From Stagonosporopsis chrysanthemi (lineage: Eukaryota > Ascomycota > Dothideomycetes > Pleosporales > Didymellaceae), in assembly GCA_022560025.1 (NCBI GenBank), contig JAFISE010000297.1, forward strand, positions 1-27,916: DNA of 27,916 nucleotides, given 5' to 3'. The position numbers and the translations under genes are program-made. Under the pieces are notes generated by a model. That model was not told the origin of the DNA. It did no database searches and worked only from the letters and a program-made list of their open reading frames with translations. Of the stretch, positions 18,352-27,845 are shown one piece after another. The first letter of the stretch is position 1. The number at the start of each line of letters is the position of its first letter.

Positions 18352-19444
18352 CTACTCCTCAGGCAGAACCTCCTCGGCACTCAATCCCAGCTCCTGCCCC
18401 ACCCTCCTCACAACCTCCTGAATAGCCTTGCACGCTGGACTATCGGGATACGCCGTAAGAAAGCTCTCGCCAAAATCACACGCCATGCCAATCCTAGGAT
18501 CCAGCGGGACAGCGCCGAGGAACGGAATATTCTCATCCTTCGCCAACCGCTGCGCGCCACCCGTACTCGCGCGGAAGATCTGAGACTCGTGCTTGCACCC
18601 GGGACACACAAAGCCGCTCATATTCTCCACGATGCCGAGGATGGGGATACTCGCTTTGCGGCAGAAATCAATCTCCTTCCTGACGTCCAGCAGACTGACC
18701 TCCTGCGGTGTGCTGACCAGCACCGCGCCGTCAACTCCACTAGCCTTCAGGAAGCTGTTGACGCTGAGATGCTCATCGCTGGTGCCGGGCGGGGTATCCA
18801 CGATCAGGAAGTCCAGCTCGCCCCAGCTGACATCCATAAGGAACTTCTTGATCAGCCCGTTCTTCTTCGGTCCGCGCCAGATCACCGCATCGTCGCGATT
18901 TGGCAGCATGAACTGTACGCTCATCACTCCGAGGTTCTCGCTGACCCATACAGGCTCCCACCCCTCACCGGTGACATGGATCGTCTCGTCCTCGACACCC
19001 ATCATCTTCGGTATCGACGGGCCGCAGATATCCGTGTCCATGAGGCCGACGGTCGAGTTGGGGTTCGATGCGAAGCCGTGGGACAGCATGGTGCTGAATG
19101 TGGACTTTCCAACGCCGCCTTTGCCGGACAGCACGAGGATCTTGTGTTGGACGGAGGCGAGGCGGGCGGTTATGACGGGGATGTCCGGATCGGGGCCTTT
19201 GGGCGCGGAGGCGCATATTGCTTGGTTTGGACAGCCGGCGCAGTTGTCTGCTTTGCCTGCCTGGAGGGACTCAGGGCCAGGACAGTGCTCTGGGGACGTT
19301 CATTAGCATAAGTTTCTGGTGCGCCTGCGTGATAAGAGCGCGAGTGGCGGGGTAAGTACCTGGCTCCGGTGCGACCAGCTTCGGCGCATTCCTGAGTGGC
19401 GCGTCAAAGTCGACTTGCGTTGGTTCTTCGAGTGAGGGCGCCAT
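18352..19444 (-). CDS. NBP35: Cytosolic Fe-S cluster assembly factor NBP35
   Basis: Model: complement(join(18352..19289,19360..19444)), 340 residues. The intron (70 bases) has donor GTACTT and acceptor CCCAG, and splicing joins MAPSLEEPTQ... to the Cys cluster. The N-terminal ferredoxin-like motif C-x13-C-x2-C-x5-C is at residues 31, 45, 48 and 54, which separates Nbp35 from its partner Cfd1. The deviant Walker A GKGGVGKS is at 84-91, LMDTDICGPS is close behind it, and the switch region DFLIVDTPPGTSDEH follows. The C-terminal CPGC (257 and 260) bridges the shared 4Fe-4S cluster of the Nbp35-Cfd1 scaffold. The protein assembles Fe-S clusters in the cytosol for transfer to cytosolic and nuclear apoproteins through the CIA pathway, and it is essential in yeast. 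Length and all ligands are as expected, so the gene looks intact. It lies 303 bases downstream of UBA1 on the same strand, with no sign of a functional link. Confidence 0.96.
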
Positions 19445-19747
19445 GGCTGGTGTGTAGCTGGCGGTGTGGGTGTGTGGCTCACATTGTTGCGTGATGGAGA
19501 AATGTCACTGAAAGCTTGATAATCAACGTCCCGCCATTGTAGGGCTGGCGCTTTGGCTCTTCGCCCCACATCGGCGGCCGAGACCGGACTTGGTTGCCAC
19601 AACGGTTCATGTCAAGCGAACATCAAGTGTAGAGTGAGTATATGTCTATTCATGCAATTCGTCTATTGTGGTTGGGCTGTCTTACTCCATGCTATGTCAT
19701 AATTGTCCATCGTCCAATACCAAGTCCACGCGTCTGGCTAAAGTATC
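19445..19747. other. Spacer between UBA1 stop and NBP35 start
   Basis: 303 bases that must include the UBA1 3' end and the NBP35 promoter. No convincing element or coding frame was seen. Confidence 0.4.
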
Positions 19748-22700
19748 CTACTTCTGCAGCTTGACCATGACGTACGGAATCTCGACATCCTCCTCGTTCT
19801 GGTCTTCTGCAGTAATCTCGAAGATGACGTTCTTCTGGTGATCTGGTACAGGCTTCTTGCTGACGTGCTCGACAAGCTTGCTCATGCTAGGAAAAGTCAG
19901 CTGGATGTAATGAGTGTACATAGGGTCGATAACTTACCTCAAGCCCATCCTGTCCTTTAGCTTGGCAGGAGGATAGAACGATGCGTACAGCAAGCTGACG
20001 CCAGAACTGACCATCTGGATTTCCAGACCCTTCTCCTTGAAGTGGTCAACGAACTCCTTCAATGTGATGTCATCCACCTCGAAGCGATCCCATAGTCTAT
20101 CAATCGTAACGTCGCCGTTCGGCCCTGCGTATGTGCCCTTGGGGCTAGCAATAGGCTCACTGAAGCCGAAGAAGGGCAACGCCAGGTTGATGAACCCGTT
20201 CTTGTACTGCTCGATGTCGTCCTTGCCATCAATGATCTTGTACAGCTCAAGGTTGACAAGACCAGTGACCAAAGCAGTGGTTGTGGCGATGGCGGGGATG
20301 ATCTTACCAGCGATGAACTTGGTCTTGTGGCGGTCGGCCTGCTCGATCTTGTAGTTCTCAGCACGCAGGTTGCTGCATGCTGTGATGAAGTCGATGTGGT
20401 GATTTGTATCATCGTCCTTCTCAAACTCTACAGGCTCAAGCTTAAAGCCAGCCAGCGACTTGGGATCTGGTAGCTGCTTGACAATCTCATCGAGCTCGTT
20501 GTTGTCGTCGACAGGAGCCTGGTTGGCGTTCGGGTCGGGGTCGTTATCGCTCGCCTGAATCTTAACTGTCGGGTCGGGCTTGAAGTCTGGAACAATCATG
20601 TCATTCAGGACCTCGTCGTAGTGCTGCTTGGTTGCGTTCGGCTTGATGCCGTAGTTGAAGGCGTGTAGAATAGCCGCGGCCTCGACGAAGGTGGCGTGTG
20701 TAGGGTTTGAAGAATCGAACTTCAATGGGTCCGGTGCGCGCTTCGGTCCGGACCAGAATGGCTGGCCAGAGCCGGTTGTGGAATCCTTAGGGAAGTTGTA
20801 CAGCAACTGCGCAATGCTGTGGTTGTAGCTCTTCTCAAATTGCTGACGAGCCCAGATGATGCAGTCCTCGAAAGTGCGTGGCTTCTCGGTAACCAAGAAA
20901 TCTCGCAGTGTCTCCAAAGTCTGCTTCTCATTGCCAGACTGCTTCAGTGACGCGCCAAGGTAGTCAGGCTGTGTGAGGTACAGGTTGACAACTTCCGGTC
21001 CCTTAACAAACAGCGAATCGAACACTTCACGCGCCCATGCAATGGTGTGCTCGATCCTGTTGGGGAAACTCCTAAGTGTGCACATAGGGAAAGACTTCTC
21101 CGGTGGATCTTGCGACGATGAGTAAGACTCTGTGATGAAGGGAAGGACGACCTGGGTGTTGCCCTTGGTACCGAGAGTACCGCTGTCGAGCAGTGGCTTG
21201 CGGAAGAAGACGCACCGACGATCAACGTATGTTCGTGCCTCGACGTTGTCAAGCGCATTGGTGACGCCGTCCAGGGAGTTCCAGAAAGTCTCGTTGAAAA
21301 TTTCCTCAGTGTCAGGGCCGACCTTGTCAGACAAGACCTCGATCTTGTTGTTGAGGTCTGGGTTCATCGCCTGAACAGCCTTGGCTGCTGCTGCGCTCTT
21401 CAGCGAACCGACGTCGTGAGGTCGGAACAGGAACTGCCGGTTCAAGTTGCTCTTCTCGATCTGGTCGTTGTCGGTAACGGTGATCTTGCCCTCAGGACCG
21501 GCTGCAAGACCCATCAAAGCCCAGTTCTTCAACATCTCGCAACCAATGGCACCAGCGCCGACAAGGAACTGCTTGATGTTGCCGAGCTTCTTCTGGTACT
21601 CCTGACCAAGGACCGCGATCTGACCATCGTAACGCGAGCCAATCGGAGCGCACTGCTCCTCCGAGCGTGCAGTAGAAGTAGGTAGCGATTCGAGAGAGTC
21701 AAAGTACAGCCACTGCATGATCGGGTGAAACTTTCCAGAAACCGACTTGAGAACCTCCTGCGCCGCCAGACCACCAAAGAAAGCAGCAATCGGGCTAAGG
21801 TCACCACGTGCCTGGTAGCTGAGCTCCTTGATGAGCTTTTCATCAAGCTCGACCTTGTCCTCGCCCTGTCCAGCAAGGCTCTGCGCAATCTTCAGGACCT
21901 CGCCTGCGTCCGCCTCGTTGTGCGGTCGTGGGAATTCGCCGTTGTGGCTTTCAGCGAACTGGTGCAGGGCCTGGATGCCGACGTGAAGCTGCTGGGGGCG
22001 GTCGAACTTGGCGAAGTCGGAGATCATGAGCTCGGGCTTCGTGAGCTGCTGGCTGAGCGGCTCGAAATTGACAATCTTGGGCATCTTGACCTGAATATAC
22101 TGGCCTCCACCCTTGTACTCCCCAAGCCCGGAAACATCGCCGATGGAGAATGTGTATGGTCCCTTGACTTCGATCTTGCGAGGCGCGCAACCATTCAGAC
22201 TGTCCATGCCCTTGACCTCGGAGAAGGTAACCCAGTCGCCATCCTCAAGACCGTGTCGTGTCTCGTCCAGCGCCGAAACCAGACCCTCGGAATCGATTCC
22301 AGCGATGATACCGTTTGTGACATTCTCACCAGTGGGGTCACCGATTGTGAAGTTCTTGCCGAAGTCTGTGAAGATGGTACCGAAAAGACCGTATGTGTCG
22401 GTGATGACAACGTAGATGCTGTTGTCGTGGCAGTAATCTGCGATCTTGACTTGGTCCTTCAAAGTTGTGTCTGTGAGGACGACGACCTGGAACTGCTTCA
22501 ACTGAGACAAGTCCGACGTCAGGTCCTTGCCTGCGTATTCCTGCACAGGTGTGTATGGGTTGAGTTCGGAGACGCGAGGGACGGTGACGGCCGCACGAGG
22601 CTTGCCTACGTCTTCGGGGCGCAGGAAGAACTGTGACGAGAGATCGGCGAGGGCGGCAGGCTTGGGGTCGTAAAGCGTCAATGACTTGACACCAGCGAGC

Positions 22701-23059
22701 GCAATGTTCTTTGCGATCTCGACACCAAGACCCCGCAGACCGGCTACGAGGACGTTCGAAGATCCCATGCGCTTCATGGCCTCGTGGCCGAGCACGTATA
22801 ACTGTCTGCTGTAGAGCGACTCATCGATCTCGCCGGACGCCTCCCTGAGCTGTTCCACGGCCGCAGGAGGGTCGTCGACCTGCATCTTGTCCTGAGTTGC
22901 GTTAGTCATGGCGTTGGTTGGATTCGGGTATGTAGACGAGAGCAAGAGGGGACTGCGGCCATGATTGCCACTTAAGCAAGCCGCTGGTTGACTAATGCAC
23001 AGCCTGCGCAACCCGCTCCGGCGCGTCTGCTTACTGATGCTGGGCACACTCACTGTCAT
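19748..23059 (-). CDS. UBA1: Ubiquitin-activating enzyme E1
   Basis: It activates ubiquitin with ATP and passes it to E2 enzymes. Model: complement(join(19748..19886,19938..22891,23054..23059)), about 1032 residues. The 3' intron (19887-19937, GTAAGT..TAG) is required: it joins KDRMGL to the conserved C-terminal ubiquitin-fold end (KKPVPDHQKNVIFEI ... DVEIPYVMVKLQK). The first adenylation half begins IDESLYSRQLYVLGHEAMKR. The second has the nucleotide-binding VGAGAIGCEMLKNWALMG and DNDQIEKSNLNRQFLFR. The catalytic Cys lies in SFPMCTLRSFPN near residue 606, close to yeast Cys600. The start is uncertain. A 5' intron at 22892-23053 has donor GTGAGT, branch TGACTAAC and acceptor CTCAG, and would give an N-terminus MT-DKMQVDD. 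Without splicing, the ATG at 22909 gives MTNATQDKM and 1036 residues, but that ATG overlaps the branch-point sequence. Full length and all key residues are present. Confidence 0.93.
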
Positions 23060-23538
23060 CGTTTTCTTGTTCGGACTAGAGTCCTTGCTGGAGTGCTTTC
23101 GCTTCGACAGCTTGCCGGCTGATGTAGTAGACGGCGCTATCGTGATTGCCGTCGCCGGTGAGCTACTGCGGGGTGTGACGTATGGGGATAGGCGTGTATG
23201 GTACAGTTGATGCGGGGGTTGTTGGTAATGTCGACGAAGTAGTGGGAGGTGGAGTCGCTTTTGTGCTGGAAGGCAGCGGCGGCGGTGAAAGCTGTTGTTT
23301 GACTGCTCTCGCTGATCGAAGGTGCTGGACTGGAGCTCGACGCCTCACCCCACTTAGCTTGGCGCATGCGGTCATTGGCGCTAGCCACAGGCACCGGCCA
23401 TACCAGTCCTCACCTTTCTGCTGCTCCATCTGATCTTCACATATCGTTTCGTAGGATCTAAGCCTGCTATGAGCTGATGTCACATTTCCTGCCCGGTCGC
23501 TGAAAAGAATTCAGCACGGAGAAGTCTAGTGGCACTCT
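23060..23538. other. UBA1 upstream region
   Basis: 479 bases of UBA1 leader and promoter sequence. On the minus strand, directly before the ATG at 23059 and in the same frame, codons read KLSKRKHSSKDSSPNKKT, a bipartite-like basic stretch. The frame has no ATG further up, so this is either untranslated leader or part of an upstream exon I could not define. Pyrimidine- and CAAC-rich sequence near 23240-23310 looks like fungal 5' untranslated sequence. Confidence 0.4.
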
Positions 23539-24004
23539 TCAGCAACGCAGCATAGCAATGTGAGTAGTATTGGAAGACACTGCGCGGACAGGCCCGATAT
23601 TATAACACTGATCTATTAAATTTACAAAGAGGTCTGTTGACATGGCACTGTTCTTCCAGACTCCATCAGACGAGTTGTGCTGCGACATGCTAGATACAGT
23701 CCACACAAACGAAACCACGACGCTGAACTCTCCCTCACTTAAAAATCTTGCTTGCAGCCTTCGTCCCCAACACAAGCAAGCCATCATAGTACAGCCATTA
23801 TTCTCCTTCCAAGCTATGTGCTTTTCAGACCATGTTGTGCTGGTCGCCAAGGCGGATTTCTGATCAACGTCAGTCACAATTAGATCTGAAAGTAGCTGTC
23901 AACACACGGTGCTGGCGGACCTGGTATTGCTGCCACAGCGCGAACAGCCCGACACCAAGCTGGAGGGTACCGTACACAGTAGCGATGATGGCGACACCAG
24001 GCAT
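23539..24004 (-). CDS. Possible small membrane protein, two-exon model (doubtful)
   Basis: Model: complement(join(23539..23859,23921..24004)). Exon 1 encodes 28 residues beginning MPGVAIIATVYGTLQLGVGLF, a clean hydrophobic helix followed by WQQYQ. Upstream are a CATATAA box near 24146-24152 and a leader with fungal character. The intron (61 bases) has a weak donor GTCCGC but a good CTGAC branch and ATCAG acceptor, and the phase is kept. Exon 2 continues KSALATSTTWSEKHIAWK and contains a second hydrophobic stretch (FSVVVSFVWTVSSM) before ending at 23539. Without splicing, the frame ends after 42 residues. I recognise no family. The helix is the only feature that makes me list it; the second exon could be chance. 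Its promoter side faces the minisatellite blocks at 24225-24730. Confidence 0.3.
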
Positions 24005-24224
24005 TGTTGCGATGGTATGGGAAGTATGCGTTATGGATTTCGCAAGTCGGGAATGGGAATCGTTTGGCTTTGAAGCGTTTGAATGGTCTGCTCAAGGACT
24101 ATTGGAGTTGAAGTGGGTGAGGATAGTAGGAAGGAAACCTGCCTGGGTTATATGCCTTTGTGAGTGTCCTTTCGAGTAGAGGATCTTGGGCACGCACGGT
24201 GAACGTTCTTTTGGACGCATGCTT

Positions 24225-24272
24225 CAATGTACTTTTGAGTGTACTTTTGAGTGAACCTCTAGGTGTACTTTT
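24225..24272. repeat. Minisatellite block 1, four 12-bp units
   Basis: Four tandem 12-mers: CAATGTACTTTT, GAGTGTACTTTT, GAGTGAACCTCT, AGGTGTACTTTT. They share the core GTGTACTTTT with block 2, but the period is 12 instead of 13. Related degenerate units occur just upstream (24165-24176, GAGTGTCCTTTC). Confidence 0.75.
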
Positions 24273-24409
24273 GGCTACGTGCATGCTGTCAAGTCATGTC
24301 AGACCGGTGCCGAGAAGGCAGACTAGAGCTGGGAGCCTATGGGATTCTTCATGCAGCCGGACATTGGATAGTCACCGATCAGCCTGACATGGTTGGGTAG
24401 CGCAACTTT

Positions 24410-24499
24410 GAAGTACCCTTTTGGAGTGTCCATTTGAAGTGCCCTTTTGAAGTGTCCATTCGAAATGTACCTTTGGAGTGTACTTTTGGAGTGCCTTTT
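24410..24499. repeat. Minisatellite block 2, about seven 13-bp units
   Basis: Six consecutive 13-mers in perfect register (24410-24487), starting GAAGTACCCTTTT, GGAGTGTCCATTT, GAAGTGCCCTTTT, GAAGTGTCCATTC, GAAATGTACCTTT, GGAGTGTACTTTT, followed by a 12-base unit GGAGTGCCTTTT. The consensus is roughly GRAGTGYMCTTTT. Because the period is 13, the array is open in more than one frame, but no protein made from it is credible. Confidence 0.85.
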
Positions 24500-24676
24500 G
24501 GGTAGGGTTGCGGCTTCGGATGACGCAGTCGCAGGACGCAGTAGCGAATCATAGCTTGTCGACGGTCGTATATATCGGCTGTGCGAGCTCGTGACATGTT
24601 CCAGACTAGCGGATGGTGGCTGCAGGGGCATGTTCTCCCGACGCACGGCTGTGGGTGGCTGTGTTAGCGTATCGTG

Positions 24677-24730
24677 GAGTGCCCTTTTGATGCGTCCTTT
24701 CCCAAGTACCCCTTTGGAAGTGTCCTTATG
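24677..24730. repeat. Minisatellite block 3, degenerate units
   Basis: GGAGTGCCCTTTT (24677-24689), GATGCGTCCTTT (24690-24701), then a diverged AAGTACCCCTTTG and GAAGTGTCCTTA. These are the same unit family as blocks 1 and 2, separated from block 2 by about 180 bases of unrelated sequence. Confidence 0.65.
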
Positions 24731-25184
24731 TGAATGACATGGACGGTGGTGGCTTGGTGCCCAGACGTGCCTCTGCTCTTCAATGCATGTACAAGGGTCT
24801 GTTGCCTGTGCAGTGCAATGCCGTCCAACCACAGTCAGGCGTTACCGCGTCAGAGTGCGAGCTGCTGCACGCCACAATGGCATCGCCGGGCGCAGACGAT
24901 AGCGCGCGGCCCCCTTATGACCATTGTTGGAAATTCACGTCGTCTTGTGGGAGGGAGTTGATTTTCTCACAGCCTTTCCCTGTTCTGGAAGCCGCTCTTA
25001 GGTCTCACGTAAATGCGGGTTGTGATCAGGCTGAAACCTGATAGCACTCTTCACCCCTCGTCCACGCCGCTTCAGTCTTTCGTTTCGAACTTTTCATCAT
25101 ACTGTTCGATTTGGACACCTTGTTACAGAATCCTCTCGTCAGTTGTCCTGACCTATTCCCAGCTCAGGCTGAGCCTCGATCACC
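24731..25184. other. Upstream region of the Clr5-ankyrin gene
   Basis: 454 bases without a credible gene. The last 100 bases are pyrimidine-rich and probably contain the transcription start and leader of the gene starting at 25185. No TATA box stands out. Confidence 0.4.
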
Positions 25185-26562
25185 ATGAAACCGGCCCCGC
25201 GGGGGCAAAGATTGACCAAAAATGACTGGAAAGTCCACGAGGCTGTCATTCGAAATCTGTTCTTGAAGGATGGGTTATCGTTACGCAAGGTCAAGGAGTT
25301 CATGGAAGAAAACCACCAATTTATCGCCACGTGAGTAAACCATTCATCTGTCAGTCCCACGCTACTCACACTAATTTAGGGAACGCCAATGGAAGCATCG
25401 CATAAAGCGATGGAAACTCGACAGGAATGTAAAAGAGCACGAGATGCGGGCAATAGTCCGGAAAAAGCAAAGTCGAGCCATGCTGGAGCCTGATCGACCT
25501 CAACTCAGTTTTCAAGTACGAGGGTTCGATGTTGATCCAAAGAAAATTACCCGCTGGATGAAGGAACATAACGTCCCAGATGATCAGCTCTTCACAGGGG
25601 ATCCAGGTGCACGTAGGTCTCCGGACGTTGACATGTTATTTAGGAAGACTTGCTAACTCGCTTGAGGGACTCCACCTGACATCAGCTGCGATACACCTTC
25701 CCGACACGGCTCTCCGTCGGCAACTGGCGATGTGGAAATGACTGAAGCGATGTCTGCACCTCCAACAATGCTTATATCCGAAGATGCCTCCGCCCATGTG
25801 ATAGACATAAGCACACCAGAGCCTTCGTCTCCAGCCATCGCTCGAAGTGCAGCAAGCGAGGCCACAAAACCAAAATGTTGGGTCGAAACTACCGACTTGT
25901 CATGGGCGTTTGACACACCATGGCAGGAGCTGATAAAGGGTCACATGAATGATCCAAAAGGCCGCCCGTTAGCCGCTCTAGTGGCTGCTCTCCGAGAAGA
26001 GGCTCGTAAGCGGGATCTACCGCTTTCTGATGGTACGCTAGCTGCGATGCTTCAAGCGGATTCTACCGCGTATAAATATCAGTCATTTGAACAATCTCAA
26101 GTTCTTGAAGGCGGCCTCTCTCAGGTATTCAAGTGGGATGTGCAGATTGAAAGGGAGGCAATCAGCAAATCTACTTTACTGGTGTTGGCGTCCGTACAGC
26201 GTATGCACACATCTGAAGAGCAGACAATCTTGTTGAATCTGCGCTTCAGAATAGGTTTAGGAAAGAGATACTACCGTGAGGGTCTTTCCGAATTCATAGC
26301 CATCAATGGTCCTGACACATCTGACGCACTTTTTGAAGCAATTGTTGAAGGAGACTTCGATGAAGTAGAGCGATTGTTGTCTGCTGGAGAAGCGACTGTA
26401 TTTGATACGGATTTTGAAGATTCTCTTCCAATACAGGTAAGCTTAAACTCGGCAATGCTGAAGATGTTTGGCTTACTTGATCAGTTATCAGCCTACGATG
26501 GTAATGTGAGACTGACTCGGCTCTTGCTTGAACGAGGATCTCCCATCGTACATAAGAATTAG
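25185..26562 (+). CDS. Clr5-domain protein with ankyrin-like repeats (frame up to first TAG)
   Basis: Model: join(25185..25330,25380..25612,25667..26436,26485..26562), 408 residues. The N-terminal Clr5 domain (PF14420 type, named after fission yeast Clr5) spans residues about 13-70: NDWKVHEAVIRNLFLKDGLS, LRKVKEFMEENHQFIAT and, across intron 1, ERQWKHRIKRWKLDRN. Introns: 25331-25379 (GTGAGT..TTAG), 25613-25666 (GTAGGT, perfect TGCTAAC branch, unusual GAG acceptor) and 26437-26484 (GTAAGC..TCAG, 48 bases, in frame). Residues 125-200 are Ser/Thr/Pro-rich. Ankyrin-like helices appear near the end (SDALFEAIVEGDFDEVERLL, NVRLTRLLLERGSPI). The frame then meets TAG TAG at 26560-26565 and reopens in the same frame, so this is probably the 5' part of one longer gene. 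Clr5-ankyrin proteins are abundant in filamentous fungi; their function is poorly known, and a nuclear or DNA-associated role is only inferred from the domain. Confidence 0.7.
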
Positions 26563-26565
26563 TAG

Positions 26566-27336
26566 GTGTTCTGTCCTAGTAGTCTCAGTAAGAGTACGGA
26601 GCCCCTGACTTGGGATAGGTCTCGCATAAATATTATAGAGGACATCTGGTCGGGGTTCGTATCGCGTTTCAGGTTTGATCTGAACGAAAGGCGCCACCTC
26701 TCCTTCGAGGACGATTTCTCACGATGCAGGGACTTGACGAAACTCGCCTCCAACTTTGGTGCACACATCGATGAGCTTACAGACCCTGACAATTACGACG
26801 GAAACATTCTATCCTACATCAAGGAAGCCCGGTCCTTGGAGTTACACCAGGTTCAGCAATTATTGCAGTACTTGGTTGACCTTGGTGTTGATCTCGAGTA
26901 TCGCAACGTTCAAGGACTAACACCTTTACTTCACGCAATCGGCTTCAGCCCGCCGAACCCGGCCATCATCTCAGCATATCTGGAAATGAAGGCCAATATA
27001 TGGGCTACAGACAATCGTGGACGAGGTTGTTTGCACATAGCCATCTGGCAATCACTTTTGTATCCCGACATATCGTCTTCAAAGCAGAAGGAAGTCATGG
27101 TCACACTGCTCCGAGCAGATACTAGATTCAAAGACCGGCCCATCACGCCTTCCCAAACACCTTTGATCGAGAGGTTTGTGCACGATATATGGGCTTGGAA
27201 CACGTGGAAAGCAGTCTTCGAAGATCTAGGCTGGGACTTCACGGAAATGGACGAATACAGTATGGACGAATACAGTAGGGATCAGCATTCCCAACGATTA
27301 ATCTTAGTGGGCCTTCTGGCGGGCATGGGCGATTGA
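26566..27336 (+). pseudogene. Continuation of the Clr5-ankyrin gene after two in-frame stops
   Basis: This 257-codon frame is in the same phase as the preceding exon and follows the TAG TAG pair directly. It begins VFCPSSLSKSTEPLTWDRSR and contains ankyrin-type repeats: VQQLLQYLVDLGVDLEYRN, GLTPLLHAIGFSPPN, ISAYLEMKANIWATDNRG and GCLHIAIWQSL. It ends ...LVGLLAGMGD. There is no in-frame ATG until about codon 140, so it is not an independent gene. Joined to the upstream exons it would make 667 codons in total, with two internal stops. A short tandem duplication (27247-27276, ATGGACGAATACAGT twice) encodes MDEYS twice near the end. It is either a decayed gene, in which CAG-to-TAG changes could explain both stops, or part of a gene with an intron over 26560 that I could not place. 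No donor and acceptor pair of normal size and right phase was found. Confidence 0.6.
27247..27276 (+). repeat. 15-bp tandem duplication in the ankyrin frame
   Basis: ATGGACGAATACAGT occurs twice in succession, in frame, encoding Met-Asp-Glu-Tyr-Ser twice. The two copies are identical, suggesting a recent slippage event. Confidence 0.8.
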
Positions 27337-27814
27337 CATCCACAAGGAAAAGAACTACCACAACGCCAATTAAAACGGAGTCTTTCTAGGTAAAAAAGAA
27401 AATCAAACTCCGGATTGTACGCCTCGCACCGCTCGCCAATCTTTACCAAGCTTGCTAGACCAAAGCTGTGACTGCCATTCTGCTTAAAGAAAGAGTTCCA
27501 TCGCGTCAATATACTGTTGGAGTAGAAAAGTTGATCAATTGATGGGACCGGAGTTCCGAGTTATAAGCTATCTACTAGCAAACAAACTAGCGGGGCATCG
27601 CTGCCCAATGAATGGATATTCCTTCCCCTGCCGGGAACCATCTTCCATCATAGACTACGCTGCTTGCAACGAACGTTGGACAACAAACAGCTTCGCAAAC
27701 AAGTCCTCTACTCAAGGTGTTATTCTACTAATACCGAACAAACCACTCACCTACCTCATATCACCGAGCCCGAGAGCCCGAGACTGCGTACTCCACAACA
27801 CTCCGCACCTCTCG
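27337..27814. other. 3' flank of the Clr5-ankyrin gene, no gene seen
   Basis: 478 bases of AT-richer sequence without a supported frame. It probably contains the terminator region of the upstream gene. Confidence 0.4.

Positions 27815-27845
<31 letters not shown>

Noticed and set aside
18589..19311. Two 240-codon plus-strand frames opposite NBP35
   Set aside because: They are antisense shadows; the minus strand carries the Walker A, switch and Cys motifs.
21725..22636. 303-codon plus-strand frame opposite UBA1
   Set aside because: It is the antisense of conserved E1 coding sequence and has no motif of its own.
24225..24730. CRISPR-like or transposon terminal repeats
   Set aside because: Units are contiguous 12/13-mers without spacers, with no inverted termini or transposase; a minisatellite explains them.
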